A stretch of DNA of 64,000 nt from Apoderus coryli (lineage: Eukaryota; Arthropoda; Insecta; Coleoptera; Attelabidae), in NCBI GenBank assembly GCA_911728435.2, contig OU452202.1, positions 27,011,135 to 27,075,134 on the forward strand. The letters run 5' to 3'. This document shows, piece by piece, positions 32,620 through 45,800 of this stretch. Each line of letters begins with the position of its first letter. The stretch's first letter is position 1. Under the pieces are notes generated by a model, which made no database searches, was not told the DNA's origin, and saw only the letters and a program-made list of their open reading frames with translations. The position numbers and the translations under genes were made by a program.

Positions 32620-33260
32620 TTACTTCATGCAAATGGCACATAGCTTCAAGATAATAATCTCTATTGACCTTACGAGATACTGGGGCAGAGAACTCATGAT
32701 GCACCACACCATTGTAATCGACGAAAAGAACCTGCGTGTATTTTTCGGTCTTAGGTCATCTGGCTGCTTCCATTGGAAGGATTGAGCTTTGGCTTTGCGT
32801 TGAACCATGTTTCGTCACAGGTCACGATTTTTTTACGCAAATCTCGAATGTCGTTGACGTAATTCAACAGCTCCTGAGGTATGCTCATGCCCAAAACATT
32901 TGAGAGCCACGGATAGCATCTTTAGCAACTTCTCTAATAGCGAATTTTCTTCATTGCTTCAAAGTTTTCATCGGTTGTTGACGTGATGGACGTTCATGTT
33001 TTGGCGTCATAATTACCATCTTCTCGGTCTTTTGTGAGGAGGTTATACCACTTATACACTTTTTTTGCTGAAAGTAGACTCACGAGATGGCGAGAACACT
33101 TTCAGTACGTTGGAGCACGTAGTTTTAGTTTTCATATAATTTAATACACCAGAGTTTTCTATGGATATATGGTTCAACACAGACAACGCCATTTGTTCGC
33201 TGAGCGGAGCGTTTTGTAAAGAGGATCTCAATTTTGGCTGAAAAATCATCTTTAGCGAAG
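32620..33260 (-). pseudogene. Decayed mariner transposase, minus strand
   Basis: Across minus-strand frames: SIPQELLNYVNDIRDLRKKI, then VTCDETWF (the VTGDETW motif with the first catalytic Asp), then VLFVDYNGVVHHEFSAPV and NRDYYLEAMCHLHE (the FFDxxGxVHxEFxPxG...NxxYYLEVLRRL pattern). Frame shifts at several points. The DNA continues to about 33250 with a weakly preserved N-terminal half. Confidence 0.7.
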
Positions 33261-33466
33261 AGATTACTTTTTGGATGAACGATTTGAAGCCATATTTAAC
33301 TCTCGTAGAGGTGACGTCAATAAGGCTCTTTCTTGTGGGGTTTTATGAAGTCTATGCTAATGGCCGCAATCGACTGATAGCCTTAATGTCGAAATATCCA
33401 CGGCCATCGCTGAAATTTCGCTAAATCTATATGCAGAAGAGTCATTATAAATTTCTTATTCTATTT

Positions 33467-33492
33467 AGGTTTAGTGGCGCCCCACTAAACCT
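33467..33492. repeat. Perfect 11-bp inverted repeat (hairpin)
   Basis: AGGTTTAGTGG and CCACTAAACCT separated by four bases (CGCC), about 230 bp upstream of the chaoptin-like start codon. A strong hairpin; function unknown. Confidence 0.75.
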
Positions 33493-33723
33493 CTTGAAAA
33501 TGTGTGCTTATCGTAATATTTTCCAGACCCTTGCTAAAGCAAATAATAAAAATGGTTCAAACTCGAGATGAAGTTTCATCCCAAAAATTTAATTTCCAAA
33601 ACTCCAACAACGTGTTTCTCACTATTTGTATTATTTGTTTTTCAAATATTCGTATTTACCGTATCCAATTGCCAAAGCAAAATTAATAAATGTTTGTTTC
33701 TCCATTTGTCTGTTTCAGATAAA

Positions 33724-33898
33724 ATGCTTTTAGTATGGACCGCTCTACTGCTGCGTCTCGTTCACAGTTACGAAAGTGAATCTGCAATCAACTGTGCTTT
33801 CAATTCTATGTGCACGTGTTCGGCCGACCAAAATGATTTGACAGCAAGAACGATTCACACCGTCAGCTGCGTTTCGATTCCGTTTTACAAATTTCCAG
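33724..33898 (+). CDS. chp: chaoptin-like, coding exon 1
   Basis: Signal peptide plus the Cys-rich N-terminal cap; ends KFP in phase 1 at a GTAAAT donor. Directly preceded by a splice acceptor, so the 5' UTR is split. Confidence 0.85.
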
Positions 33899-36800
33899 GT
33901 AAATTATTATTGCAACTAATTCGTTAATAATTATTATACATACCATTATCGCCATACATTTTACTTTTCCGCACAGGGAATATTGTGAACGCACTAAAAG
34001 AATTTGAGCGGCCATCTTTTGGAACTCTCAAGGATTCATTCTGATTGATTATAAAGATAAAGGTGTTTCTATAACATATTTTCTATAATATATTCTATAT
34101 TATAAATTACCCCACCACCACCTGGCCCCGTGCCAATTATTATTTCTACTCAAAAATGGAAAAGAACTCGGTGGTAGGAGGTTTACGAGCGATGAAGAAG
34201 AAAAGAAAGAAGTTTCGGGTTAATATTCAACAAGGTATAAACAAATTGATTGATAGATCTGAGAAGAGTTACAGTTGTAGGTGAATATATTGAAAAAGAT
34301 TAGTAATATTGCGTTTTTATTTTCTGTCCTTATCCACCCACCCAACAATACATTATATTGATGAATGTATAAATATTTTTCGAGAAAAATCGATCCATTA
34401 AACTTCGTAGCCTTGATAATTTTTCCCTTTTAATTAATTTTATTTTAACACATGAGCGAAAATAAGTTGCTCTTTTCAACTTTTCTAATTCAATTTCTTA
34501 TAATAGTAGTTCTTAACGTCTTAGTCCTTTTGAGCACATAATATAATCTTTGTCTCTCTAAAAGGTTAAAGACAAAATGAGGTCCGTAGGTATATACCTT
34601 CATAATACCTGCCTAATTTAATTAATAAAACTGAATGCATTCAAAAGTTGTTGAGAAAATCTAAAGGGTAGACTAGAGAAACTCTTCTGTATATACGTAG
34701 GTATATATAATCTACATATAGGGCTTAATAGGATACGTAGTAGGAGCTTCAGCGAAATTATGTATCTAACCCCTTTTGCAATAACTTCGCCAACAAGTTA
34801 ACGTTAAATTTGAATATGTTAAGAGTGGAACCGTCCTTTTCCTTGTACCCAACTTGCTGCAGCATAAACTTCAGCGATTAAGGATATTGTTTGGAAGCAA
34901 AATGGAATTTCTTTAGACAGAATCTTTTAAACTTTTATTTCGTTTATTTCGACTTTGTGAATTTCAAAACGAAACTATTGAGACAATGGTAGATGCTAAA
35001 GAAAGGCAACGACTGTAATTGATTACGGCGCATAAAAAGGCTTTTGGTTTTTAGCATACGAACTATTTATTTACGAATCGTTTTAATTAATACAGGGTGT
35101 CCTTCCGAGAATAATCACTATAAACATTGGAAAACTAATAAATATTCAGAAATCCAGAATACGAAGGTTAACTTTTTATGTTTTATAAAATATTGGAAAG
35201 AAAACAAAAATGTTCACTTTTCACTCCAGAAATGAAGCAATTATATAATTTATGACCAAATAGAAAAACGACCCTTGTCCAATCTTTTTAGAGGTTCTTG
35301 GTTGCTGAATTTTGTTTATTATATTTTTGGCTAGTTTATGAGATTGAGGGATAATTTATTTTTTGTAATAATTGTAAGACAGTAGCTTTATAAAATAGAT
35401 TTCCGTTTAAAACCTTGGATTTTTAAAAATGTGAAGATGAAGGGAATCTCATACTCAAATATATATATCGTAATTGCAAGAAAATATGAAAAATTAAATT
35501 AAAGATTTTAGTTTTTTCAAAAGACCGTCATGTATCATCATTATCTCGTTAGAGAAGCTATGTTTAACAACAAAGTGCAGTAAAGGCATTTAACTTTTTA
35601 TACAAAGCTTAAATCTGCTTAAAAGTATTCTATCACAACTTTTGGTATTAAAAGTTGGTGTAGGGGAATAGTATGAAGATAGCAGCATGATTTCATTTGC
35701 CGAATAGACAATACCTACGACACGACGCGATGGCAACTTTAAAAACAAAACAAAAACGTTAATACTTACGCTGTATTAAAACTTCACTTAGAATCAAAAT
35801 AGTACCTATAAAATTATAATTTTTAAGAGTAGGTAGGTACATTGTCTAAATCATATTTCTAATTATGTAGATACATTTTGTGCTTTATATGTAGCTAGTT
35901 TTGGAAGTAATTTCTCAGAAGGTTCTGTTATATCGAGTGTGTTTTAAGGATTATGTTCCAAGAAGAAACTTATTGTTCAGAAAATGTGTGGTGTATTTCG
36001 TGTCCAATATTTTTGTTATATATTGAAAAAGCCAGGTAACAACAGATATTGCTTAGGACAGACAACATGCTATTATTGCAGGACTTATTATTAATCTTAT
36101 GATGTAGACTGCTGATATGCTAAAATTGTTACACAGTTAATGCAATACGATCAGGTTCAGATGTATTTTAGGCTTGGTTTTGTTTTACGCTGTTAAAACG
36201 TCATCTCTGACTCCAAAAATACAGGATAATCATGACAATTTAGAAAAAGAATTATATGTAGCTTGAGCACGAAGTAATTTCGCGTATTTGACTAATATTT
36301 ATACCCGATTCGCTGTCTATGTGCACGAAATTTTTTGCTTTCTTATTACATAAATAACCTTTACTATTTTATAATGTAATGTTGTTTAGTGATAATAAAG
36401 AGACGCGTGTGTTTTGTGTAGTGCCTTATTCGATATAAATTCCAGTAAATTGTTTAGTGCGAAACCGCCATAAATAATATATTTTCTTATAAAATATGGA
36501 AGCACATAGAGTAGAAAGCAAACTGTCCTTCTTTGTAGATATATCAAAGCAAAAACAATATTCTTCTTCAATAATTTAAATATTTTATTGCATCTCAAGA
36601 TATTCTTTGTAAACATTAGCTATGTACGTACGTAGCGAAAAATCATCAACATGAAATTCAAATAAACGTTCCATTTTTCAATATCAAAACTCAAACATTT
36701 AAATTTCCAAGTTTATATATCGTCACAAACGTAACATCAAGATAGGTAGTAGTCTGACATGGTATAAAGCACCGCTTTAAGAGCTTGAACATTTTTCCAA

Positions 36801-39800
36801 TAAAACTTTTTAAATTCAGAAATCAACTTCGTATCTTTTAAATTTATGACCATTCCAGTGGTGTTCGCATTTAGTGGCTTGAAGTAGATAAAATAAAAAA
36901 AAATGTGGCCAAAAAATAATAAAAAGAATTTATCTAAATTTAAGGGAAATCTGCTTAACAGGTTAAAAAGTTTTAGAAGAAGCTGGAACAAGTTTTGGTT
37001 TTATACGTGAAAACGATGTTAGTTACACTGACGTGTCCTGGTTCAGTATGCAACAGGAAGATTTTTTAATAAATATTATTAAAGGCTTTTTCGAAAAATT
37101 CTTGGACACCTCAACTGCGGAAAAAGTATCGATAATTGAAAGTTATTATGGAAACAGTGGTATGTTTTGGGAGACAGGATCAATGACGAATAAAAAAACA
37201 CAATCTTCAATTGAAATGGTGGTAAACGAAGCTGCTGTTCCAACGAGCATTCAAAGAATTGTAAAAGACCGCAAATTCCATCCGTACAAAATTAATTTTC
37301 TGCATAAATTAAATTAAGATTCCTTTGATAGACGTATGCAATTTTATGAGTTAATTAGTGAACGGATAATAAATAACCCGAATTTGTTGTTCAACAAATT
37401 AACACTCATCTGAAAGATGAAATTTTTTTTTGAACGGAACTGTTAACTTTCATAACTGTAACTGGTATTAGTCATATGTTCATACTCAACATCCTCATCA
37501 CCTAAATGTAAGAGGCAGATAGTTTCAATCCTACATTAATACACATTCTTGTGAGAGAATGAGTTGACATTTTAACAAGATGTGAAGTATCCTCACTATA
37601 CTTGTGCTATTTGTCAGTATTTAGTAGATGTATCAGCCGAAGAACATCAATGGAGTAAGGACAAGGTCACCACATTTAGATACGTTAATTATTTTTAGTG
37701 CGGCACTTAAAAACTGGAATTTATAAATCTGAACCAGCATCTCTAGACGATTTACGTCTACGAATTATTGGTGAATCGTAGAACATTACACCAGAAAAGC
37801 TTCAGAATGTTTGAAGCCGCTTTGACCACAACCTCTATTACTGTATGGAATCAGAAGGCCAAACTTCTTAAAATGTGTATATTAAAATAGTAGAGAAATT
37901 TTCGTTGTTTCGTTTTCATTTGCACAATTGCTAAACGAATCACTGATTTATGAATGAAAAGGTTTGTCAAAAGAATCAAAATACCTTTAAAATCAGTTGT
38001 AACTCGACCTTCTTTCCCTATTAAAATACTGGGGGTGACACTCATCCCTGATTATCGAAAACAGCTCACCATATTCACCGTTCTCTTATAACCATAAATT
38101 TATATAATATATCAGTGTCGCAATGACAATTCATTCGGTCAAGATATGTTTTTTATTCACGCACTAATTTGCCTAATTATCCTTATTGTTTTCGCAGTAG
38201 GTTTTTCTTTTTGATAATAGATTCAGGTCCATAAGGGTGAGAAAATAGGTATAGGACCCATTCAAACAACATTTTTAAAATAAGAAAATATGGTATTAAA
38301 GTAATATTGAAAAGAAAATAATTTAATAAGTTGTAAACGAGCGTGAAAACATTCTACCTACTTAAACCGCTTGAAATGTTCAATAAGAATGAGAACGAAT
38401 ACATTTATTATATTATCCAACATCCATCCAACCTGTAGTTATATTTAAATTTAATGCTATACCATCCTGTATGTGAAACATATTGATTATGTCAAAAGTG
38501 TCTCTCTAGTGTTCTTTTATCTTGTTTCAGGTCTGCCAGAGGGTACCAGCATCAGTCAACTGGAAGTCACGGGATCAAAGGCCGTCAGTTTGGAGCCTGA
38601 AAGTTTGGCCGGTTGCCAAGTCCAGGCTCTGATCCTGACAAATAATCGACTGCAACACGTGACAGAGAAAGCTTTGGGGTAAGAGAAGTGAGATAGCGCA
38701 TAAGGAAATGGTGTATAAGCGAAGGCAAAAAAAACTTTAAATCCGTTTTTATATCTATGTAATAATATTGTAAAAGGTTGTAATATTTCGGAAGTTTTAT
38801 ACAGATTGTTCTGATTGAAAAGCTCCAAACTGAGTTTGGTATATTTTCTATTTCGTGCTATTATACACACACTTGTTAAAGCTTAAAAATCAAAACTGTG
38901 GTTATGGACACACACATTGTTGGATTACAAAAATATGTGGGCTGGCCACAGGATGACATTCTTTCTCACCTTTTGTGACCACTCCTGCTAGCAGGGTCAG
39001 AACTAAAGGCAGTCGAATTTCAAACATACGCTGACACTATTCGGATCAAATTCGGAAAGCATTGCTTCTTGCAGAACTCAGCTGCCCCGAATATGATTCA
39101 GGAATGGTGTCAGCTGTCTGTATCCCAGAAAAACTATAATAAATGTAATCCGATCCAATTGAAAAGCTCAATGTGTGGTCGTTAGTTCTAGTTTCTTGCA
39201 TTGAGTCTACGCTAGTGCAAAGGGGTACAGGCTATTTTCATGTCAACGAAAGGACACTTAACTACTACTTAATTTAGGTGAAAAAAAATGACTTAAAGAC
39301 AGGTGGTTTCTAATGTTGATATTTTTTACTAACCTTAATTACAGAATATTTTGTGAAAAACGCAATTATATTGTATAAATGATATATTAATGAAGCACAG
39401 GCTTAAAAATACTTTTTGTGTCGATTTTGTTATAAAATTCCAGGACATACCGGTCATAATATAATAATATGAATTAACCTTAACATAACCCAACAACTTC
39501 AGATATCGGATAAGTATGTTGCAGAATATGCTATCTGAAAAACACCAGCTGAAACTGCTGCTTTATAGATATTTAGACTCAAATCAAACGTGACCACTTT
39601 GTACCACTATGTATATTATATTCCATTAATACCCAAACCAGTCCCTATATATACTCGTGTATAAGGATAATTACGTTTGTTTCAGACCGTCCTCCAAAAG
39701 CCTCACGTCGCTGGATCTGAGCTTTAATCAACTTGACGTTTTGCCCTTTGCCGCTCTACGTGAACTCAGAAATCTGCAGTGGATCAATTTGCACGGGTAA

Positions 39801-42800
39801 GTTACCATTGTGTGTCATAGGCGTAGATACGAGTACAGTAAGCAGTAGTATATTATGGAGCAATATGTTATATTGTGCCTTACAAATTAATTTCATTAGG
39901 TGCCTGTTACTATTAGTTTAGCATTATTATTTTACGCCGAAAACTGGTTTATTTTTGTATTTGAAATATCGGTGAACAGAGTGTAATTTTAATTTAAACT
40001 CGAAGTTAAACTACTATTATTCTCGCTCTCTCACTTAGAACGAGCATATGTAAATTAAAATATCATCACAGATCCCACCTCTATAAAATAATATAAGATT
40101 TCATATCAGTGATGAACGTCAGTCTATGACCTAAAACTGTATGCTTCCAGTGACAGATATCTGAAGAAAACAATATTGACATGGAGTTTAGGATCAACAA
40201 ATGTGCCATTGTTCGTCTTAAAAATGGGACACCTATCGCAACATGGTGAGGACGTGAACTTAGTAGACGGAAGCGTCCTAGAACATGTGAACGCTGCGCC
40301 TTGAGGCCATACACGTAGGTGGCTTCAAGTCACATACAAAACGCACCCGAGTGAAAAATTCACTTAACAATGAGGTGTTGCAATAAATAATGTGCTCGTT
40401 ACTCTGGTCCTCCTTTGAGGCATTAAAATATACAATAGTGGAGCTGCACAAACTTGACATGAGGTCGCGAAAAATGATGACATTGCACCGAAGTCATCGC
40501 CCTGTTCCAAGGTTATATACCTCCCACCACATGGAGGACGAGGAAACTTCAGTTTGGTATATATGGCAGAGTGGTACTGAGCACGGACGACCGGCCGCGA
40601 AAGCGTGACTGCTCAACAACTGACTTGGAGTGTGCATCCACTTCCATGGCATAGTTTCTGTTGTTTCGCTACGGCTGACAAATGCAAATGGTTGGTTTCT
40701 GAATTATAATTTTATAATCATTACTGCGGATTTATTTTGTTCTATTTGGTTGACCAACTTTAAAACTTTTGCTCCATTTGATACCTACACATTCTTAATT
40801 GTATGAAATACCAGGAAACACTACAACAAAGCAGGCTCTAGGATAAGTATGTAGATTTTAATGTGGCTGACCTCCACAATGCGGCTTGTACAACTCGTTA
40901 TTCATTTTTTGTCGGCATAAAACCTTTCGAAATCCTCTTAAAACTTCAAGAAGCACTTCTCGCTTATACCGCATATAACATGATATTTCATACTCAAGGC
41001 AGGTCACAAAAAAACCCCGTAGGTATAATGATCTTGCTTAAAAAAAAGAATTTCATATTAACACAAGCCTATTTACCATTTTTTCTTTTCTTTTGCGAAT
41101 AATAAGCATCGTATGTTCTGCCTTGGTGAACATTTTAATATCGTGAAAGCATTTCAAAAAAAAAATGTGTAATAAGGCCAAAATGCCTTCACGTTTAATG
41201 CATGCAAAAACCATAGCCTATATACATCCACATACACATTTTAGTAACAATTTAATAAACTTTGGGTAGAGGAAGTTCTCAAAGGCCGGCCATTAAAATT
41301 ATAAAGTTAGTTCCCAACAGAAATACTGAGACTATTAATTAAGAGTCAAAATGAATGTTTGTAATAAACCCATTATAAATTTGCCATGGCGGTTATGAAA
41401 TGGCCCACAGTGTTTGCTTCGCATTAGCGATCGCAAGTGAGTCGCTCTCTAATTAAAGCTATTTTCTAAAATAAGATGCATATATACGTTTTAACTTAGT
41501 TAAGGAATCTATCTCTTTCGCTAGGTATTTAAACTATTTATTCACTGGGATGATTTGTAGCAATGAAACCGCAAGTTTTTGCCGAAGGTTACGATGGTTA
41601 ACTTTTATTTTTTTTTATTACAAAATCTGGAAAGAAAACTATATTTTTGTTGTATTTATATGCTTCCGCATTCCGAATCAGTCTGAAGATTGCAACCTTT
41701 ACTTCATTATAAATTAATTGCTGAAAAACAGGTGTCTTGATGTCATCAATTTTTAACAGCACGAACTTTCATTCAACTAGTTAACTCAAAAAAATGGAAT
41801 ATATGATAATTTCCAAAGTATGAAATGTATGCAATCTAAACAACTCCAAAATCTACAAACTCGTTGTTGCTACATGTCTAACACTAGCATTCAAAATTGG
41901 ACCAAGTCCGCTTTCGCAGCAGAGGCGTTATTTGCTTTTAATTTCAACAATAAACACCTTTACACAAAGGAATTAGAAACAATTTTGGATTAAAGTACAA
42001 ACATTAAGGGAGATTGTATAATATAAAGGATTCACTTCGGCATTGTTAATTGCTGGTAAGGGGGGTTTCATTAACTAAATCTCAATATAAATGCAAATTT
42101 TATGGAAATATATCGTTTATAATTTTCTTCTTTGTGAATATTTTTCGTCGGACCCGCCAGTCGAGTTGTATCGCAGCCATGGCCGTATTCAGAGGGGGGT
42201 ATTGTAAAACAGTAATATATGTATAAGGGGTCGTATTTTGTGTCAATTGCCTTTTGTGGATTTTAAGTTCGTATTCATTCATCCAGGGGTATTATTTTAT
42301 TAAAATAACTCTTTGATATAAAGTTTGGCAATATATGTCCAAATAAACAGTTCTTAAAGAGGGGCGTATACGAGAAAGATTTATTTTTTATATAGGAACG
42401 TTTTAGGAGTTATTTTCACTGACATGAAAATACTTTTCATTTAATTGCTAATTTTTCTTCTTCTAATCAATAAAGTCTATTTGCTGTTATAAACCAAAGG
42501 GACTGCTGAAATGTAAATATAGCTGTCTTGTCTCATAATAATTAAAAAGCACCTGTTTCATTGATTCCAAAACTTTAGGGTTGAGATTCCCTAAAGTCGT
42601 TTTCATATATTATTGGAAAGAGATAATTTTATACGATTCAAAATGATATATCGCCTCCACTTTCGATTACAAAATTAGGTGTGATTGTCCCCCTCGAGGG
42701 CGTTAAAGACGCGGATTGGAAAATGGGTCCTCATCCGAAGCAAAATCAACCTGGCCGAGTAAAATAAAAACTAGATGCGTACTTTCCATTGCATTTTCCT

Positions 42801-45800
42801 GTATTATACTAACAATCAGTTATTATAAATGGCTCCTATCAGTTCAAACGGTTTTCCTTTAATAAATACTATTTAGTGAAAAAAATTCCCAGAAATATCA
42901 TAAAATATATTTCTATATCGCTCACAAGCAGCAGCAGCACGTAAATATAATTCATATTTCTATTTATATTTGTTTTTTTTTTTCTTCGCAGAAACCAAAT
43001 CTCATCAATAACCGGCGACTGGTCTTATATGAAATCCACTCTAACAACCCTATTTCTGGGCGAGAACGATCTCACCGACATCCCTTCGGATCATACGCTT
43101 CAAAACCTCCGCCAACTCAGATCCCTTCTGTGGATAAACTTGGACGGCAATCGTATACATAAGCTGCACAAGCACTCTTTCCCCACATCCCTTCAAACAG
43201 CCAGTGTGTCGCACAATCTCATTGAAAACTTCCCGTTGGACGTTATAGCGACGTTGCCGCAACTCCAGTGGATCTACTTGAGAGGCAACCACATCAAGAC
43301 GATACCACAACACATTTTCGAGCGCCGTGTCTGGATCGAAAAGGTGGATTTAGGTGAAAACTACTTAAAAACCTTACCGCGAAATCCTTTTAATGGCACA
43401 GTGAATATTCGGGAGTTTAATCTGGCATTCAATGAGTTTAGAATGTTGACCGCTGACATTTTTTTCGGATTACAGTGTGGGAAAATAATTTTATCGTACA
43501 ATAACATCGATAATGTCGACATGGATGCGTTCCACGGTTTGGAAAATACTCTGGAATACCTTGATTTGGATCATAATAACTTGAATCACGTGCCACAGGC
43601 GCTTATTCAACTCAATTCGCTGAAATATTTATATTTATCGTCGAACGCAATAACTGGGATTCCGGATGATTTTATGGAAGGATTTTGTTACACTTTGAAA
43701 GCGCTTAGTTTAAGCGGTAATTTTTTAACGCGTATACCACACCAAAGTTTAAAAAACTGTTCTCGTCTCTCGTATATAAATTTAGCATTTAATAAAATCG
43801 CGGAGATAACTGAAAACGATTTCCTTCATTGGGGTCGTAATATTAAAAGTCTGATATTAAGTAATAATCGTTTAACGGTGCTGAACAATAAAGTGTTCGA
43901 ACAGCTAGGCGCATTAAAGGAGCTTAGTTTAAGCTTTAATCCTCTAAGGCGTATCGAAGCAGATGCTTTCACGCGATTAACTGGCCTGGAAACTTTAGAA
44001 TTGTCTTTTAGCTTAAATCACCAGGAGTTACCTTACGAGATATTTCGACCGTTAGCAAATCTCCAATGGCTGTCTATTGATCATAATAATTTAAATTTAA
44101 TTCCGATGCAATTGTTTGAAATTTCCCGCGAGCTGAAATATTTTAATTTCGAGTTTAATAAGATTAAATCTCTACCTGTTATGAAATTACTGAGTATGAA
44201 AGAGTTGCGATTGTCGCACAATCATCTAATGATAATTGAGTCGCGTACATTTGATTCCTTATTGAATTTGGAGACGATAGCGATAGCGGAAAATCGAATT
44301 ACGTTTGTACATAGTGAGAGTTTTTATCATATGCCGCAATTGAGAAAAATAATTTTATCAAACAATTTAATCAAAAATATCGATCGAGGCGCATTTAGTC
44401 ATATACCGTTTCTGCAGAAGTTGGATTTGCAGTACAATTTATTAAGCGCATTCTCTTTTGAATATTTCGTAAATATCTCAAATCCCATGTATTTGAATTT
44501 GAGTTACAATCAGATTTCGATATGCAAAAGCGATTCGAACGGTAATAGTACTCGAATAAATGTTTTGGATTTATCGCATAACGAACTTCGAAATATACCC
44601 CAATGCTTGGAACATGTTTCAGGGATCAAAACTTTGTTACTTGATTTCAATCATATTGCAACTTTGGAACATAATACTTTTGTACAACTAACTTCATTAG
44701 AACACTTGGGATTACAACGAAATAACATTGGAGAAGTGAGTCAAAAAGCGTTTTTCGGTTTGGAAAACTTGCAAATTCTCGATCTCTCAAAGAATTCAAT
44801 CCATCAACTAAACACTGGGCAATTTTCTAACATGCGAAAACTACGCGTTCTAAATTTAAATAGCAACAATTTGAAAACTTTACCTAGGGATATTTTCACA
44901 AATACTTTGTTAGAAAACTTGGATTTGAACTTAAATGCATTTTCGGATATTCCAAGTTTAAGTCTTTCGGAAGTTGGATTAACTTTACGCCATTTATCAA
45001 TGAACTCAAACAGTTTGGAACATATTGACGCGACTAAGTTCCCTGACATTCCATATTTGCAATATCTCGACCTAAGTAATAATAAACTTACCATTCTACC
45101 GGACAACGTATTCACGGGTTTAGGCATGTTACACAGTCTTGATCTCAGTTCCAATCCTTTACGTGCCAACTTTAAGGAATTGTTTCACTACGCGCAAAGT
45201 TTGAAACATCTCAGTTTAGCCAACTCTGGGATAACTTCAATGCCGCATCTGCCGCTACCTAACTTGGTCAGTTTGAATATCTCACACAATCATATAGATG
45301 AGATTGCAAATAATGCTGCTCAGGGTTTGGGGCGGTTGAAGTTTTTAGATTTAAGCCGGAATGAGTTGACGTACATTCCGACGCAACTTTGGACGCATTT
45401 AGGGCATTTAAAATCGCTGGATTTGTCTTTTAATCCCATCAAAGAAGTTTTAAGTGAGAGTTTTGTCGGGCTGAAAAAATTACAAACGCTAAATCTACAG
45501 CATTTGCGTTATTTAAGTAAATTTAGTAGTAAATCCGTGTTACATTTACGTACTCTGTCGACTATTATGTTGCAAACGTGGTCGAATGTGGAACATTTTT
45601 CCACTGAATTGTGTAATATCCTGTCACATATGGACCAGTTGCGGGTTATAAAACTTTATGTCACCGACACGCGACTGGACGAACAGTTATTGTGTGTGAA
45701 TAACAAGAAGATCCGGCAATTGGACATTACCGGTAGGAATTTAAAAGTTGTGGATAAGGACGTGTTTACACGGTTCAGCAGAAATCCTGATTTTGTTGTG

